Counted from the stretch's first letter, positions 10,246 to 21,585 are shown. The stretch: 64,000 nucleotides of DNA from Daphnia carinata (GCF_022539665.2 NC_081333.1:5516971-5580970); one strand, 5' to 3'. Notes: generated by a model not told the origin, from the letters alone. Numbers and translations: made by a program.

Positions 10246-11935
10246 CCATTAAGAATTATTTAGAGAAAAAAGAACTGGACAAAATTTTTAACCAATCAAA
10301 GCCCGATTGGGTAAAGGAAATTGAATATATTGAGATAATCGAAGGGACACTTTATACACGGGAACTGCCATCTCAGAGTAGTAAAATGAACGACACGAAC
10401 CATCAATTAGTTTTGCCATTATCTTTACGTCATCTAGTGCTTAAGGAATTACACGACGCTCCGATGGGTGGTCATCTAGCATTTTTCAAAACTTATATGA
10501 AAGTCAAAAATAATTCTTATTGGCCAAACATGAGAGGCGATATTAAAAAATATTGTCAGGCTTGTGAAGTATACATTGCTAACACTTCCTCGCCTTATAG
10601 AGCACTTTTGCATCCCCACGAAATTGCTAAGGCTTCTTTTCAAGTAATTGGAATGGACTTTTTGGGGCCTATTACGTCAGTTTCACCCAATGGAAATAGT
10701 TATATTTTAGTTATTACAGATTATTTTAGCCGTTGCGTTGAAGCTGTCGCTTTAGGATCAAACTGCTCAGACAACAGCAGAAAGTGTATATAAAACTATT
10801 ATAGTTAGGCATGGAATGCCTAAGGCAATTCTTTCCGACCGCGGAACAAATTTCACATCGAAATTATTCCGTTATTTTTGTAAAAAATTAAAGATTGATC
10901 AGCGATTAACTACCGCGTACAATCCAACTAGTAATGGGGAGACTGAAAGGTTTAATCGAACTTTAACGTCAATGTTAAGAAAAGAATTAAAGGACAGCGA
11001 ACATGCTAATTGGGAAGAAATGTTAGATGATGTTTTGTTCGCTTATCGTAGCTTAGTCCATTCTTCGACACTTGACATCCCATATTATTTACTCTACGGT
11101 AGAGACCCAAATATTCCTATTAACGAATTTCTTGATGCATCTCCCAAAACATTTAAATTTTCTTCTGATTATGTAGGTAATTTAACAGAACGATTGCGTT
11201 ATAGTTTTCAAAGGGTTAGAGAAGAAAGCGAAAAAGATAGGAAGCGCCAAAGGGAACAATACAACAAGCGCGCGAAAGAAAACCGATACGCGGTAGGCGA
11301 TCGGGTGTTATTGGACATTCGTCCAGTTAAACAAGGAGATAGCAGAAAGTTCACTTCGAAATATAAAGGGCCTTATAGAATAGTTTAAGTTTATTCGAAT
11401 AATACTGCAGACATCGCTGATAATTCGTATATATGCCAGCGTACGCATGTAAATAGATTAAAACCTTTGCATGAGACAATGCTATGGAAACATGAGCATT
11501 GTCCGCCACTTGAGACCCCCTTGGAATTTGAGAGCAGATTCCGCAAGTCTATTGCGACTCAAACAACAAGTGTATCTGAACACGAGCTCGATGACGAAGC
11601 CGTAAGACAACAAAATATTGCATCAAAAGCCGTGTCAGAATGGATACCAGACACCAATTCAATGGGTCAACAACTTGTGCTCGAAGACCATATGATCGGA
11701 CAGTCTCATCTGCCGATCGAAGAGCAATTGTCCTCAAATGACAATTGCGATGTTACCGAAAATCAACAGCATCGGTCAACAATACCTGAAACTGATCCTA
11801 TATTGCGCCGCTAAGGATTTCGAAATTCAGCAAATTGAAAATAATGCGACATCAGCATCAACGCATCAAGACGGTGTGAACCACCGTCCACAGCGAAATA
11901 GGAGAAAACCAATTCGTTATAGAGACGAAGTGTAA
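10246..11935 (+). pseudogene. pol: pol: integrase and C-terminal tail of A1
   Basis: The integrase inserts the DNA copy. The zinc-binding N-domain has HDAPMGGH and YCQAC (10452-10565), an H-H-C-C set. The core gives IGMDFLGP (first Asp, about 10650), ILSDRGTNF (second Asp, 10825-10855) and NPTSNGETERFNRT (Glu, about 10920-10965). A frameshift near 10780 separates the first Asp from the other two. The C-terminal domain (RVLLDIRPV, SKYKGPYRIV) ends with TAA at 11386-11388 where A2 reads lysine. A Ser/Gln-rich tail continues to 11814 and, after a shift, to a basic end (RPQRNRRKPIRYRDEV) at 11935. Confidence 0.9.
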
Positions 11936-12127
11936 TGACATCAAACTGAGCAATTCTCTAATTCGAACAATAACAAGTGGGCTACTATATAAACTGTGCG
12001 TTGAGTGAAGAAAATTCACCACTTCTTCGTACTCTCAGTGAGCAATCAAAGACTATCTGTTCAGACAAGTTTTAATTGTTTCACGGCTAAAGAGAACCAG
12101 GAAAGAAAACAAAAAAAAAAAAAAAAA

Positions 12128-12625
12128 ATGGAAGACGAACAACAAAAACCACAACAACCTTTCGAAGAGAACGCAGTCAGCAGCAGCTGGACCCCAATGG
12201 TGGTGATCCCACTACCTGTTCAAGAAGTCGTGGTAGTAGACCTAACGACATCCGACGACGAGGAGACCGTTGCCGGGGAGGTGCCGGAAGCATTCGAAAT
12301 GCAGGACGCCATCGATTTCAGCCAAGGTGGAGTCCGCGAAGAGGAGGACACCTCGGATTGGCACCTCGAAGGAATCCGTGACAGCAAACAACTGGAGATC
12401 AAAACAAACCAACTAATCGGACGTCTCCTCATCCGGCTGCATGAGAAGAAATGGCGTGAAGCCATTGACGCATTAAAATTGATCCTCGATCTGGACCCGG
12501 GGATACGACACCCACCTCTCTACGGCTGGACCTCCTGTCACTGAGACTCGCCTCGACCCAGGAAGCGTTCCAGTGACGGTGACCACGAGGATACTTCGGA
12601 TGCAAAGAGGTCCAAATACCTCTAA
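12128..12625 (+). CDS. Accessory ORF with SUMO-interaction-like motif
   Basis: The frame is open from 12005, but the ATG at 12128 is the likely start because it follows a 17-A run and has a good context (AAAATGG). The N-terminal half is acidic and contains VVVVDLTTSDDEE (12233-12271), a hydrophobic core followed by Ser/Asp/Glu, as in SUMO-interacting motifs. The C-terminal half is helical (LIGRLLIRLHEKKWREAI, then ALKLILDLDPG). TGA at 12542-12544 ends the ORF, but the same frame continues 26 codons to TAA 12623-12625 with a basic tail (RPRKRSS, AKRSKYL) that looks like a nuclear signal. It lies between pol and env. I know no family match; it may be a regulatory protein of the element. Confidence 0.5.
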
Positions 12626-13883
12626 AACATCCAGAAGAAGGAGACCAAAGAAAGAAATTTTTTCTTCTTTTTCCCTTGTTTTTTTTACTACTTATGTTTA
12701 CCCACTTTCACCTATGCTTACAATATTTACTCGGTATGCCAATATACCTTCATCTATATATTCCTTTATAACAGCTGAAATAAACACAACAGCCAATAAT
12801 TAAGATATCATCTTTGAAAAAAACAAAAAAACAAAAAAAAAACGATATACTACAAAACAAATAGAAGGGAATCATGATAAAAAAAACGTTATGTAATTAC
12901 ACATAACCCATCCCTTGGAAAAAAAACCAAAAAACCAAACAAACAAACAAACAAACAAAGGATTCTCTTGAAAAAAATTATAATAAATAACATAGTTGTT
13001 AACGAACACCAATTTCTATATTAAAAAAAACTGTCTTAGTTATGTTATGCATATGAGCTTATTATGCTCACATTACATGTGTTTTGCCCTTTCTCCATTT
13101 TTACAATTTCACTTTTCCAATTTACGCCCTATAGTCATTTCTTATCTTTTACGTCATAAAATCCAACAGTCAATATAGATTCTGAAACATAAAGCCATTT
13201 GAGTAAAAACATTAAAGAAGTATTGCTTTTGGGAATAAAACCTTAAGTTTTATTTTACTTCCGTAAAAACACATTAATACGTGACACATTATAACAATTT
13301 GGTAGTCACCCTTGAAGTACTTCCCTTTTTGTAGAATGCCATTGCCAAACTAACACAGTAGAAAAGTATACAAATTCCCTTGAACCATGAATTAAACAAT
13401 AATGTGCACAAACAATAACGTTGTTAAAACGAATGATGTGAATTTCCCTGGTATCCACTTTTTCCCCATATCTCTTGTACGTTCTTTTCTTATATTCCTC
13501 ACAAATTTTCAAAATCGTAGCTCCAACTCTTAGATTTTTAATCCCAATATAAAAAACAATACTGTTCACCTTCCCTTTCGTTTTCACACTGCAACTTGTC
13601 CATAGCCCAAACTGAGAGCCAAAATGTTAGCGCCGCCTTCCTTTGCATGGAGCTAATACTATTCTACCCTCCCAACGCCCAACCACCCACTTCTTAAGAA
13701 AAGAAAAAAAACCTTTTGATTTTCTCGCAAGCGCGTAGCTCCGCCCACATTCTTCCCCCTCTGTTTTTCTGCCCTATCCCTTCCCTTGCGTTGGACTTAG
13801 GAAAAAGCCAAACTCCATATGACCTTTCACGGCAAAACTTTTTCCGCCACAAACTTTTAAACGTTTCTTTTCTTTTCTTCCCC
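12626..13883. other. Pol-env intergenic region of A1, no gene
   Basis: AT-rich sequence with A-runs and a (caaa)n microsatellite at about 12934-12958. The 93-codon minus ORF at 13306-13587 and short plus ORFs have no recognisable motif. Pyrimidine-rich tracts at 13860-13882 precede the MITE. Confidence 0.5.
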
Positions 13884-13891
13884 GTTAAACT

Positions 13892-14340
13892 CAGACTTGC
13901 CGCGATCGCGATCAAAAGTTGATCGCCGATCCGATCTTCGATCAAAAAATTGACCGGCGATCCGATCTTTTGAAAAAGATCGGAGATTGGATCGGCGATC
14001 CCAAAAAATTGATCGCGATCCGATCTTTTTTAGCGATCAAACTTTTCGCCATCTAGCTGTAGATTTTACAGTCGCATGGTTCTATTTCACTGCTATTTTT
14101 GCGAATGCCAATTGAGGGAAACTGTTTAGTGTTCACCCTCAATGGCCGCCAGTGACTGTCGCTGTGACAGCCAATGCTACATTCGTGAAACAGTGTAAAT
14201 TTTTAGCGTTAGATGTCGCAAAAATGATCGGTAAAAATGATCGGCAAAATTTGATCACCGATCCGATCGCCGATCCGATCAAACTCAAAAAGATCGGATC
14301 GGAGATCGAGATCGGAAAATTGATCGGCGCGGCAAGTCTG
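13892..14340. mobile_element. hAT-type MITE, 449 bp, with perfect target duplication
   Basis: The termini are exact inverted repeats CAGACTTGCCGCG and CGCGGCAAGTCTG. They are flanked by identical 8-bp duplications gttaaact (13884-13891 and 14341-14348). Within each end are clustered gatcggcgatc/ccgatccgatc words, giving GATC-rich subterminal arrays. There is no coding capacity. The 8-bp duplication and CAG-like ends fit hAT transposition. It interrupts the leader of the A1 env gene. Confidence 0.9.
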
Positions 14341-14716
14341 GTTAAACTATACTATATTTTCTTGTTTTTTCGTTTCGATAATTAAGTTTATCTTCTCATC
14401 GTTCCAACGATACTAAATGCTTTAAAAAATAAATTATCCTTCCCCCCGAAAACGCAATTATATTACAATGCCCTACAATTTTTCTCTCTTTTTGCCGTAG
14501 CTAGCTAGCAAAGCCGACGGAACAAAAACGTTGACCTTTTGAAAAGCCGTAGAATATTTTTCACCTTTCCTTTTCTTTCTTCTTTCCTCTATATTTTTGT
14601 TCTACTTAGTTTTAAGAAGCCCACATGATGACGCTATATATATATTTTGTCAGTTACATTGCTTCTTTTGTTTTTTTTGTCTGTATTGCTTTTCTATATA
14701 CCTTCCGTATATAGAA

Positions 14717-15989
14717 ATGTCCCCACTTCCATTTATGCTGCTACTATGCCTTTACGGGTTACACCCGCAAGCATTTGAAACGACCATATGCGATTGCGCA
14801 GAGCCGTTGAAGATCGGAACTGCTTCTGCTGCGTCAGGCAATTTGTCACATAATCATTTAACACTGATTTGGGACAAAACCTACACACAGAAATCTAAAT
14901 CGATCACCCGGATTGTCGAAGATGGCATCGGCATGCTAACACAATTACCAGGAGAAAAGACAATTTTCAGACTCCAAGACGACAGAAATCAACTTCCATT
15001 TGTCACCACTATCCCGTTGTGTTTCAGTGCAAAAAACTTGCTCCAATAGGACTTCTTCCTTTGGAATCGTCGGCCATTCACAACTCTTCGTTTCGACGGC
15101 GGCCATCATGAAAAAATTAACAACAACATTGCAGACCCAAGCGCCACCTAGCGCTGAAAAGTTAAACATACCCGCGAATACTCAATATATTTGAGATCAA
15201 CTCACGGATCATGAAAATGAGTTGGCACGACAAATTCAATTACTACAATGTGATGCTCGCAAAGCCAAACATGAAAAAGCAGTTACAACTGCTCAATATA
15301 ATGGATGGTTAGCGGCCACACAATTAAATTTACTCCAGTGCACAAAATTACAAGCCTTCGGAAAAACGGTCGTATTAATTCAATGTAAAGCCTTAAATGT
15401 CACATTTGAGACTACATTGGCTTCTTGCGGACCACAACCAAAATTCAAAAATTTTACAATTAACCTCGATGGCTGGGAACTTGTAAAATATTCCCCTTGC
15501 TATTGGACAAATGGATTTGTCTACTTTAATGACAAACCTTACGCTTTCCGCAACAACACCTGGGAACAAATTAATGCCACAATTGTGTTGCCTGAGCAGA
15601 CGCTCGCACACTCATTTCGCTACGAAAACGTCGAATTTCTTGACTACGAACACCAAAGTAATCCGGCATATACCGACAGCATGCTTAATCACATGAACAT
15701 CATGGCCGATATAGCTGCCGCGATCAACGAACATCCACCATCAGAATTAACGTTACGCAGTAGACCTAGTGCTACAAACATTTTCGTGACGGCTACTGGT
15801 GTCGGAACGTATACATCTTGGTGGGCAACTATCAAGAACTACTTCTTCATCGGCATCTTATATATCCTGGTGCTCATCTTCTTACGCATCTGCTACAGTT
15901 GCGGTCTCTTCAAAGTCATCTGGATCATATGCTATCGCCCCCCGAAACGTTCTACAATTTCCGAATCCATTCCCATGCTTCCAGTCTGA
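14717..15989 (+). pseudogene. env: env-like glycoprotein of element A1
   Basis: The start ATG at 14717 is followed by a hydrophobic signal peptide (LPFMLLLCLYG) and then CDC. The frame is lost after about 15010 (ORF end 15049) and continues one frame over, with a TGA at 15192-15194 where copy A3 has a sense codon. The ectodomain includes a cysteine-rich module with TINLDGWELVKYSPCYW (15457-15507) and an N-glycosylation site NNTW. A transmembrane segment (FIGILYILVLIFL, about 15847-15886) and a short cytoplasmic tail follow. The stop lies 33 bp before the 3' LTR. Compared with A3, about 420 bp are deleted after 14815. The protein family is not identified; element B has a related env. Confidence 0.75.
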
Positions 15990-16022
15990 TTACGGGACGT
16001 AATCTCACGCCGCCGGGAGTGA

Positions 16023-16677
16023 TGTAACGAAGTCAATAAATATTTTACCCGTTTATATTTCTTGTCTATGTATATTATTATACCCTTTTAAACTATATGA
16101 GTTGCGCAACTATATAACTGCGTCATTTCAAAATTGCACCATCAATATACGCAGTAGGGTGACCTATATGAACACCTGCTTTATGTCATATCATGTTTCA
16201 TCAGCACAAAGCCACTTATAACAACATCTTGGATTGGCGGGATCAAGCGAAGCGCATCATTGCGACACCATCACGCCATATCAAATTTCATGTATTGGTG
16301 ACGAGTAATTGCGCAGCAATTAATCATTGACCAATATGCGAGATTTCTTGATGAACCCAAGACCTGAAGAAAGTCAGTTACCGACGTGTATCTGAGTCTA
16401 ACGGTCAGGTTCCGATTCAGCTAAGTGCCTTCTCTTATTTTAATATTGTGTTGAGAATTGATCTTTGACTCGTGTTGAAGTGAGTGTTCAATTTTTGTAA
16501 CTTGTGTTATCGACGTGCCGACGAGTTGTGTTACACTTCGTCTTCATCTTACATCTACTCTCTTATTCGGCTCGCGCTACCGCGGTAAGCTCACAATACA
16601 ATTATCCTGTTTCACTTTCTGTCTCCCTTTTTATTCAATAGCTTTCTCTTATGTCTTTATCCAAAACATCTTTGTAT
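16023..16677 (+). repeat. 3' LTR of element A1, truncated
   Basis: This repeats the first 655 bp of the 5' LTR (tgtaacgaag onward) and stops at ctttgtat. The last roughly 115 bp, including the U5 hairpin, are missing, and unrelated AT-rich sequence follows. The upstream purine-rich tract is weak (gccgggagtga). Confidence 0.9.
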
Positions 16678-16925
16678 GATGGATGACTTGACTGATTTAA
16701 GACAAGATGAAAAATAGGAACTCGTAGGTTCTTGACTCAGTAACTGAAAATGTGACACACTTAGAAACGAGAAACTAAAGCTGAAGAGAAAAAATTGAGA
16801 ATTTTTATAAGATTATTTAGGTAATATTTTATTCAAGAAAGGCATAACTGTAAGTATAAAAAACTAGATGCAATTATTAAATATCCTTCCTCTGCAATGT
16901 AAAATAATTTCATTTTTACCGCATA

Positions 16926-17460
16926 GTTGCCGATTTTCCTATTCCTCTACATAATAAATCGGAGCGGAAAAATTTTTTTAGAGCCTATAGCGGCTGATGC
17001 TGCCGCCGTAGCGCCCTTGAATATTTTCCGCTTCGATTTAAAAAGTATAGTTTCTTTATTAGTATATTTCTTTATTATTTTTAGTATAGTTTTTTTTATT
17101 AGTAAATTATAGTGATTCTGCATATGGCATGATATGCAAAATCCCATATTAGATTATAGTTGAAATGATGCTTTTTTTTAAACCCAAAGACGCCCTCGTA
17201 GCCCCATTTATCGTCGCGTACATGAGAGCCAAAGTAGACCCATTTACTACTGGCACTCTCGACTGTCCGGAAACTTTTGCCAGCTATTTTAAAGGGCCTT
17301 TCCCGTGAAAGAAAAATTCCCCCCAAAAAAATCATGTATAAAACTAATCTTAAGGAAAAATCATCTATGTCCGATGATTAGTATATTTTTAAGAGTTTAA
17401 AGAAAAACCGGTTTTTCCATAAGCCGCTCTCGGCTGTCCGGAAACTCGGCAGGTACTGTA
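16926..17460. repeat. MITE-like repeat, copy 1
   Basis: Shares most of its length with 55540-56117 at high identity, including a block running from atagtgattctgcat through cgccctcgtagcccc. It ends in ctctcggctgtccggaaac and ggtactgta, a Tc1/mariner-style terminus (related end at about 53345). Here the embedded mini-MITE lacks its right arm. The satellite array begins at its end. Confidence 0.75.
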
Positions 17461-18531
17461 CGTGTATTTAATGTGAATGCAGTGTGATACAGTGAGTTTC
17501 AAAAACTACATTCAAAAAGTACCAAATATACGTGTATTCAATGTGAATATAGTGTGATAGAGTGAGTTTCATGATCTACATTGAAACTGCATCAAATATA
17601 CGTGTATTCAAAGTGAATATAGTGTGATACAGTGGGTTTCATGATCTACATTCAAACAGTATCAAATATACGTGTATTCAATGTGAATATGGAGTGATAC
17701 AGTGCGTTTCTTGATCTAAATTAACAGTATCAAATATGCATGTATTCAATGTGAATATAGTGTGATAGAATCAGTTTCAATATCTACATTTAAACAGTAT
17801 CAAATATACGCGTATTCAATGTGAATATAGTGTGATAAAGTGACTTTCATGATCTACATTCATTCAGTATCAAATATACGTATATTCAATGTAAATATAG
17901 TCTAATACAGAGAATTTCAATCACTACATTCAAAACGGTAAATATACGTGTATTCAGTGTCAATATAATGTGATACAGTAAGTTTCAATAACTACATTCA
18001 AACAGCATCATATATACGTGTATTTAATGTAAATATGGTGTGATACAGTGAGTTGCAATAACTACACTCAAACAGTATCAAATATACGTGTATTCAATGT
18101 GAATATAGCTTGATAGAATCAGTTTCAATATCTACATTCAAATAGTATCAAATATACGTGTATTCCATGTGAATATAGTGTTATAAAATCAGTTTCATGA
18201 TCTACATTCAAACAGTATCAAATTTACGTGTATTTAATGTTAATATGTTGTGCTACAGTGTGTTTTATGGTATAAATTCAAACAGTGTATTCAATGTGAA
18301 TATAGTATGAAACAGTGAGGTTCAATAACTACACTCAAACAGTATCAAATATACGTGTATTCAATGTGAATATAGTGTGCAGAATCAGTTTCATGATCTA
18401 CATTCAAACAGTATCAAATATACGTTTATCCAATGTGAATATAGTGTGATACACTGATTTTATATAACTACATTAAAACAGCATCAAACATACGTGTATT
18501 CAAAGTGAATATAGTGTGGTAGAATCAGTTT
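17461..18531. repeat. Satellite array, about 15 copies of a 70-bp unit
   Basis: Units begin cgtgtattcaatgtgaat and continue through agtgtgata and catgatctacattcaaac; starts fall at 17461, 17531, 17601, 17671 and so on. Copies differ by substitutions and small deletions. Element B's 5' LTR starts immediately after the last unit. Diverged units of the same family occur at 48850-49190. Confidence 0.88.
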
Positions 18532-18733
18532 TGTAACGAGCCCAAAGGCTAACTAAAGGAAGCCACACCTCTTACATCCATCAAGCGTTTAACAAGTGAA
18601 GGTGAATGTATCCCCTTCTACTTTAGCTTGATATTTGTGTCCTGTAGTAGTATGAATACCGCATGTTTGCAACTTGCAATTCGGAGTTGTTTCGGTAACT
18701 CACTGACAATACACGAGGTTATGAAACTTTACA
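18532..18733 (+). repeat. 5' LTR of element B
   Basis: Starts tgtaacgagccc and ends ctttaca. It aligns with 28771-28976 through shared words such as gccacacctcttaca, aattcggagttgtttcgg and aatacacgaggt. The start is set by TG and by the approximate match of the 3' copy (tgggaagacc); it could be some 10 bp off. Confidence 0.8.
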
Positions 18734-18735
18734 AT

Positions 18736-18746
18736 TGGAGGTCCCA
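18736..18746 (+). promoter_or_regulatory. Primer-binding site of B, probably tRNA-Gln
   Basis: TGGAGGTCCCA lies two bases after the LTR. It matches the complement of a glutamine tRNA 3' end (TGGGACCTCCA) as I recall it. Position and leading TGG are as expected for a Ty3/gypsy element. Confidence 0.5.
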
Positions 18747-18965
18747 AGTAGACTCACACTTGTTGTCCAGAAAAAGGTTTCTTACCCGTACCTTATTTCA
18801 GTGATTGTGCTCTACACTTCCCCGAGCGCTTCCGCGAGTCTCCGGCAAATATACCAGACCAAGGAACAAGATCCGCTTGAGATCTTGACCAAAGGTAAGC
18901 GGATCCGCTTGATCATATTGCACCAGAGACTACTCGTACAGAGAATTCCTTGTATCCAAACGATG

Positions 18966-20424
18966 TCGACGAACTATCCCCACCTTTGTACCCTGTACTC
19001 CCCGAATCAGACACAACCAACCATATTCTCAACTGTTTCCGAGAAAATTTTTTGGACCACTGGAAAACTCTGTGGACTTAGAATTTGAACAAGAGTCTGA
19101 ACGAAACAACCCTATCAGACCATCTCGACAAAAACGAATATCCAACAAATAGAATCAAAGAAGCAAGAAGTTAGCAAAGAGCCACACAACGCATTGCAAT
19201 TGTATTCATATTCATTGTTAGAACAAACGTTGCAAGTACCAAGTGGTATAACAGCAGAAACCATTACAAATACCACAAAGACACTTAAAGACCACGTAGA
19301 ATCCCTCGGTGGCAACACCGAAAACCTTGACAGTTTGTTAAAGCAGATTAACATCGTGCATAGTAAGGAAAAAGAATTTCCGTTCGGTACCATCAGAGTT
19401 TTGCAAAAAGGAGTAGTACTTGCGCAGATTGCATAGAAAAAACATTCGTCTGACCTAAACTTTGAGTTACAAAACTTACGAAAACAGCTGGATAGCAGCA
19501 AGAAAAAAGCAAAGAGTTCCAAATACACCCTAAGTAGTTCCCTTGAGCAACTCCAAGAAAGTAACGAAGCACTCAGGAACTCCCTTGAAAAGTTTGCCAA
19601 TCGAATCAGCGAATTAGAAAACATCCTTGAAACTACCACAGCAACAGAAACCCCATTGCAAAACCTTTTACGAAAAAGAGAAGAAAACAACGTAGCTGTA
19701 GAGAGAGAAGGGCAAGAAATAATTAACAAACTTGAAGGTGAAAGAAAACAACTGGTTACGAGGTTAGAAACCGCCGAGCAACAGATAAAAGCAGCCTTGG
19801 ATACTAACAAACAACTTCAGACAGAAACAAAGGAAACAAAAGAAATCCTTGAGCTGAAAAAAAACTGAACGAAAAAGCTGGTTTACGAAAAAGTCTGATA
19901 GATATTACTTCAAAGAGTAAAATCTTGAAAGGGAGATCCAGCAGATCAACATACAGGCTAAAGACCGAGAAGAAAAAATTAAAAGTCTTGAGAACAGAAT
20001 AAAAGAATTTAGGCAGCAGCAGGTAACATTCGCCGAAACTGAAGACTTAGACCTTTCCAACGAGCCAGGAGAAATAACAAAGCTGGTGAGTGAGATAAAC
20101 GACCTAAACTCACTAACGGAAGGAGGAGACAAATCACTACATTACCAGTTAGAATCAGAACAAATCGCCGAGCTACAGCAACTCAACGACGATCTAAAAA
20201 ACCAAATCGAGATCAAAAACGATAATCTCCGTCAACTAGAAAAGAAGTACCAGAATCTCAAACAAAGAATCAAGATGGGACTTTCACATAAGGAAACTTC
20301 GAGAATTGACCGCGACACTGCAGATGCGGATGACACCAGTACAACCCATTGTGAAAGCGCTAGGAGAACTATTCTCAACAGAAGACAAAAAATCGATTCC
20401 AATTTTCAAAGGAAAAAAAATTGA
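18966..20424 (+). pseudogene. gag: gag of element B, long coiled-coil N-terminal region
   Basis: Successive ORFs in shifting frames (19194-19436, 19656-19868, 20086-20424 and pieces between) read as one long, Glu/Lys/Gln-rich heptad protein. Examples are LRKQLDSSKKKAK, LEQLQESNEALRNSLEKF, LEGERKQLVTRLETAEQQI and LKNQIEIKNDNLRQLEKKY. The length, roughly 400 codons, is unusual for a gypsy gag N-terminus, which is normally short before capsid. The real start is uncertain; MSTNYPHLC at 18966 is a candidate. Stops at 19434 and 19866 and several frameshifts inactivate it. A related DNA fragment lies at 4056-4622. Confidence 0.65.
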
Positions 20425-21585
20425 TAAACTGATAACAGAATGGCTGAAGGACACAGAACATGCTGCACGCAACAACGACTGGGTGACAACCAAAAAATAC
20501 AATTCTTCTCCGACAGACTAAAAGGCGATGCCCTGGAATGGCACGGAAACTACGTAGAAGAGGAAGATGACGAGTTATGTTGCGACGAGTGGAAAACCGC
20601 CATCATTGCAAGGTTCGAGGATGCATATGATTTAGCAGCACAACGTAAAAAACTATCGATGCTAAAACAGAAACCTGAAGAGAAATGCAAAGCCCTTATC
20701 TCAAGAATAAACAGTCTCTACGAGTCTATTGAAGGAAAAGAAGAAAAATCGGACCAAAACCAAACCATCGTCGAAGGTCAACTTATAAACACAGTCAAGA
20801 GGAAGAGAGATCATACCAAAATCAAAATTCTGATGCAAGGCATTTTACCAAAATTCCAAGCTTAACTCTATTTCAGAATGTCTCAAGACCCTGAAGACTT
20901 CGACCAGTTATATAAACAACTAATCATATCCGAAGGCTTCCTCTATAGCAAGGAGACTGCAAAAGACAAAGAAATAAACGAAGTAATCGTAGGGATAACC
21001 CATCACGAGAAACAACAAAACAACGAACTTTCACAAGAAAAGACAGAAATTGAATTCTTAAAACAAAAAATTCGGGAACTGGAAAATACTAATAAGAATC
21101 GTGAATTGTCACAGGATACCGATACAACCATACCAGCAGCAGATCGATACGAACCAAGATCTCCCGTATCAAGTGATCGATACTCAAGACCACAAAATCC
21201 GCGAGTTCGATTTCACGAAAGACCAAATAGCAGAGGTCCCAGTAATGACCGAAACTTCAATCGTAGCAGAGAGAACAGCCCATACCGTAACAACTATACT
21301 TCACCACGAAGAGAAGGTACATCTCGGGGGTATAGGCAACCCCATTACCCAACCTATCAACAAACACAGAGACCTCCGTACAGCAACGGACCGATACACT
21401 ACAATCGATCAAACTTTCAACCACACAACAATCAACAGGTGTATCATCAAAACCCAGGGTATTCTCATCAATATCCACAGCCACGACAGAAACAGCCAAA
21501 CACCCCCGACACCTTAGGGAATAGGATTATTATCTGCCACAAGTGCAATAAAAGAGGACACATTGCGTGAGAATGTTGGACAGAT
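20425..21585 (+). pseudogene. gag: gag of element B, capsid and nucleocapsid
   Basis: The capsid region reads IPIFKGKK, WLKDTEHAARNN, then FFSDRLKGDALEWHGNYV and DEWKTAIIARFEDAYDL, the usual order in gypsy capsids of a retrotrans_gag-like fold. ORF 20440-20865 stops at TAA 20863-20865. The next ORF (20878-21570) carries a second coiled coil and an Arg/Asn/Gln-rich segment. It ends in one zinc knuckle, CHKCNKRGHI, followed by TGA (21568-21570) and ECW, so the CCHC motif is split by a nonsense codon. Confidence 0.82.

Larger units (their letters stand above)
4623..16677 (+). mobile_element. Ty3/gypsy retroelement A1 with env (endogenous-retrovirus-like)
   Basis: The order is 5' LTR, tRNA-type primer site, gag, protease, reverse transcriptase, RNase H, integrase, an accessory ORF, env and a truncated 3' LTR. 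That order, with RNase H before integrase and env last, marks a Metaviridae element of errantivirus-like organisation. The two LTRs are about 95% alike by eye, so insertion is not very recent. The coding regions contain frameshifts, stops and two sizeable deletions (gag capsid start and env interior), plus a hAT MITE inserted upstream of env. The 3' LTR stops about 115 bp short of the 5' LTR's end. No target duplication can be checked because the right end is lost. Confidence 0.93.

Noticed and set aside
19115-19810. 231-codon minus-strand ORF
   Set aside because: Antisense to the coiled-coil gag of element B; Ser/Leu/Cys-rich composition is the usual complement of Lys/Glu-rich coding.
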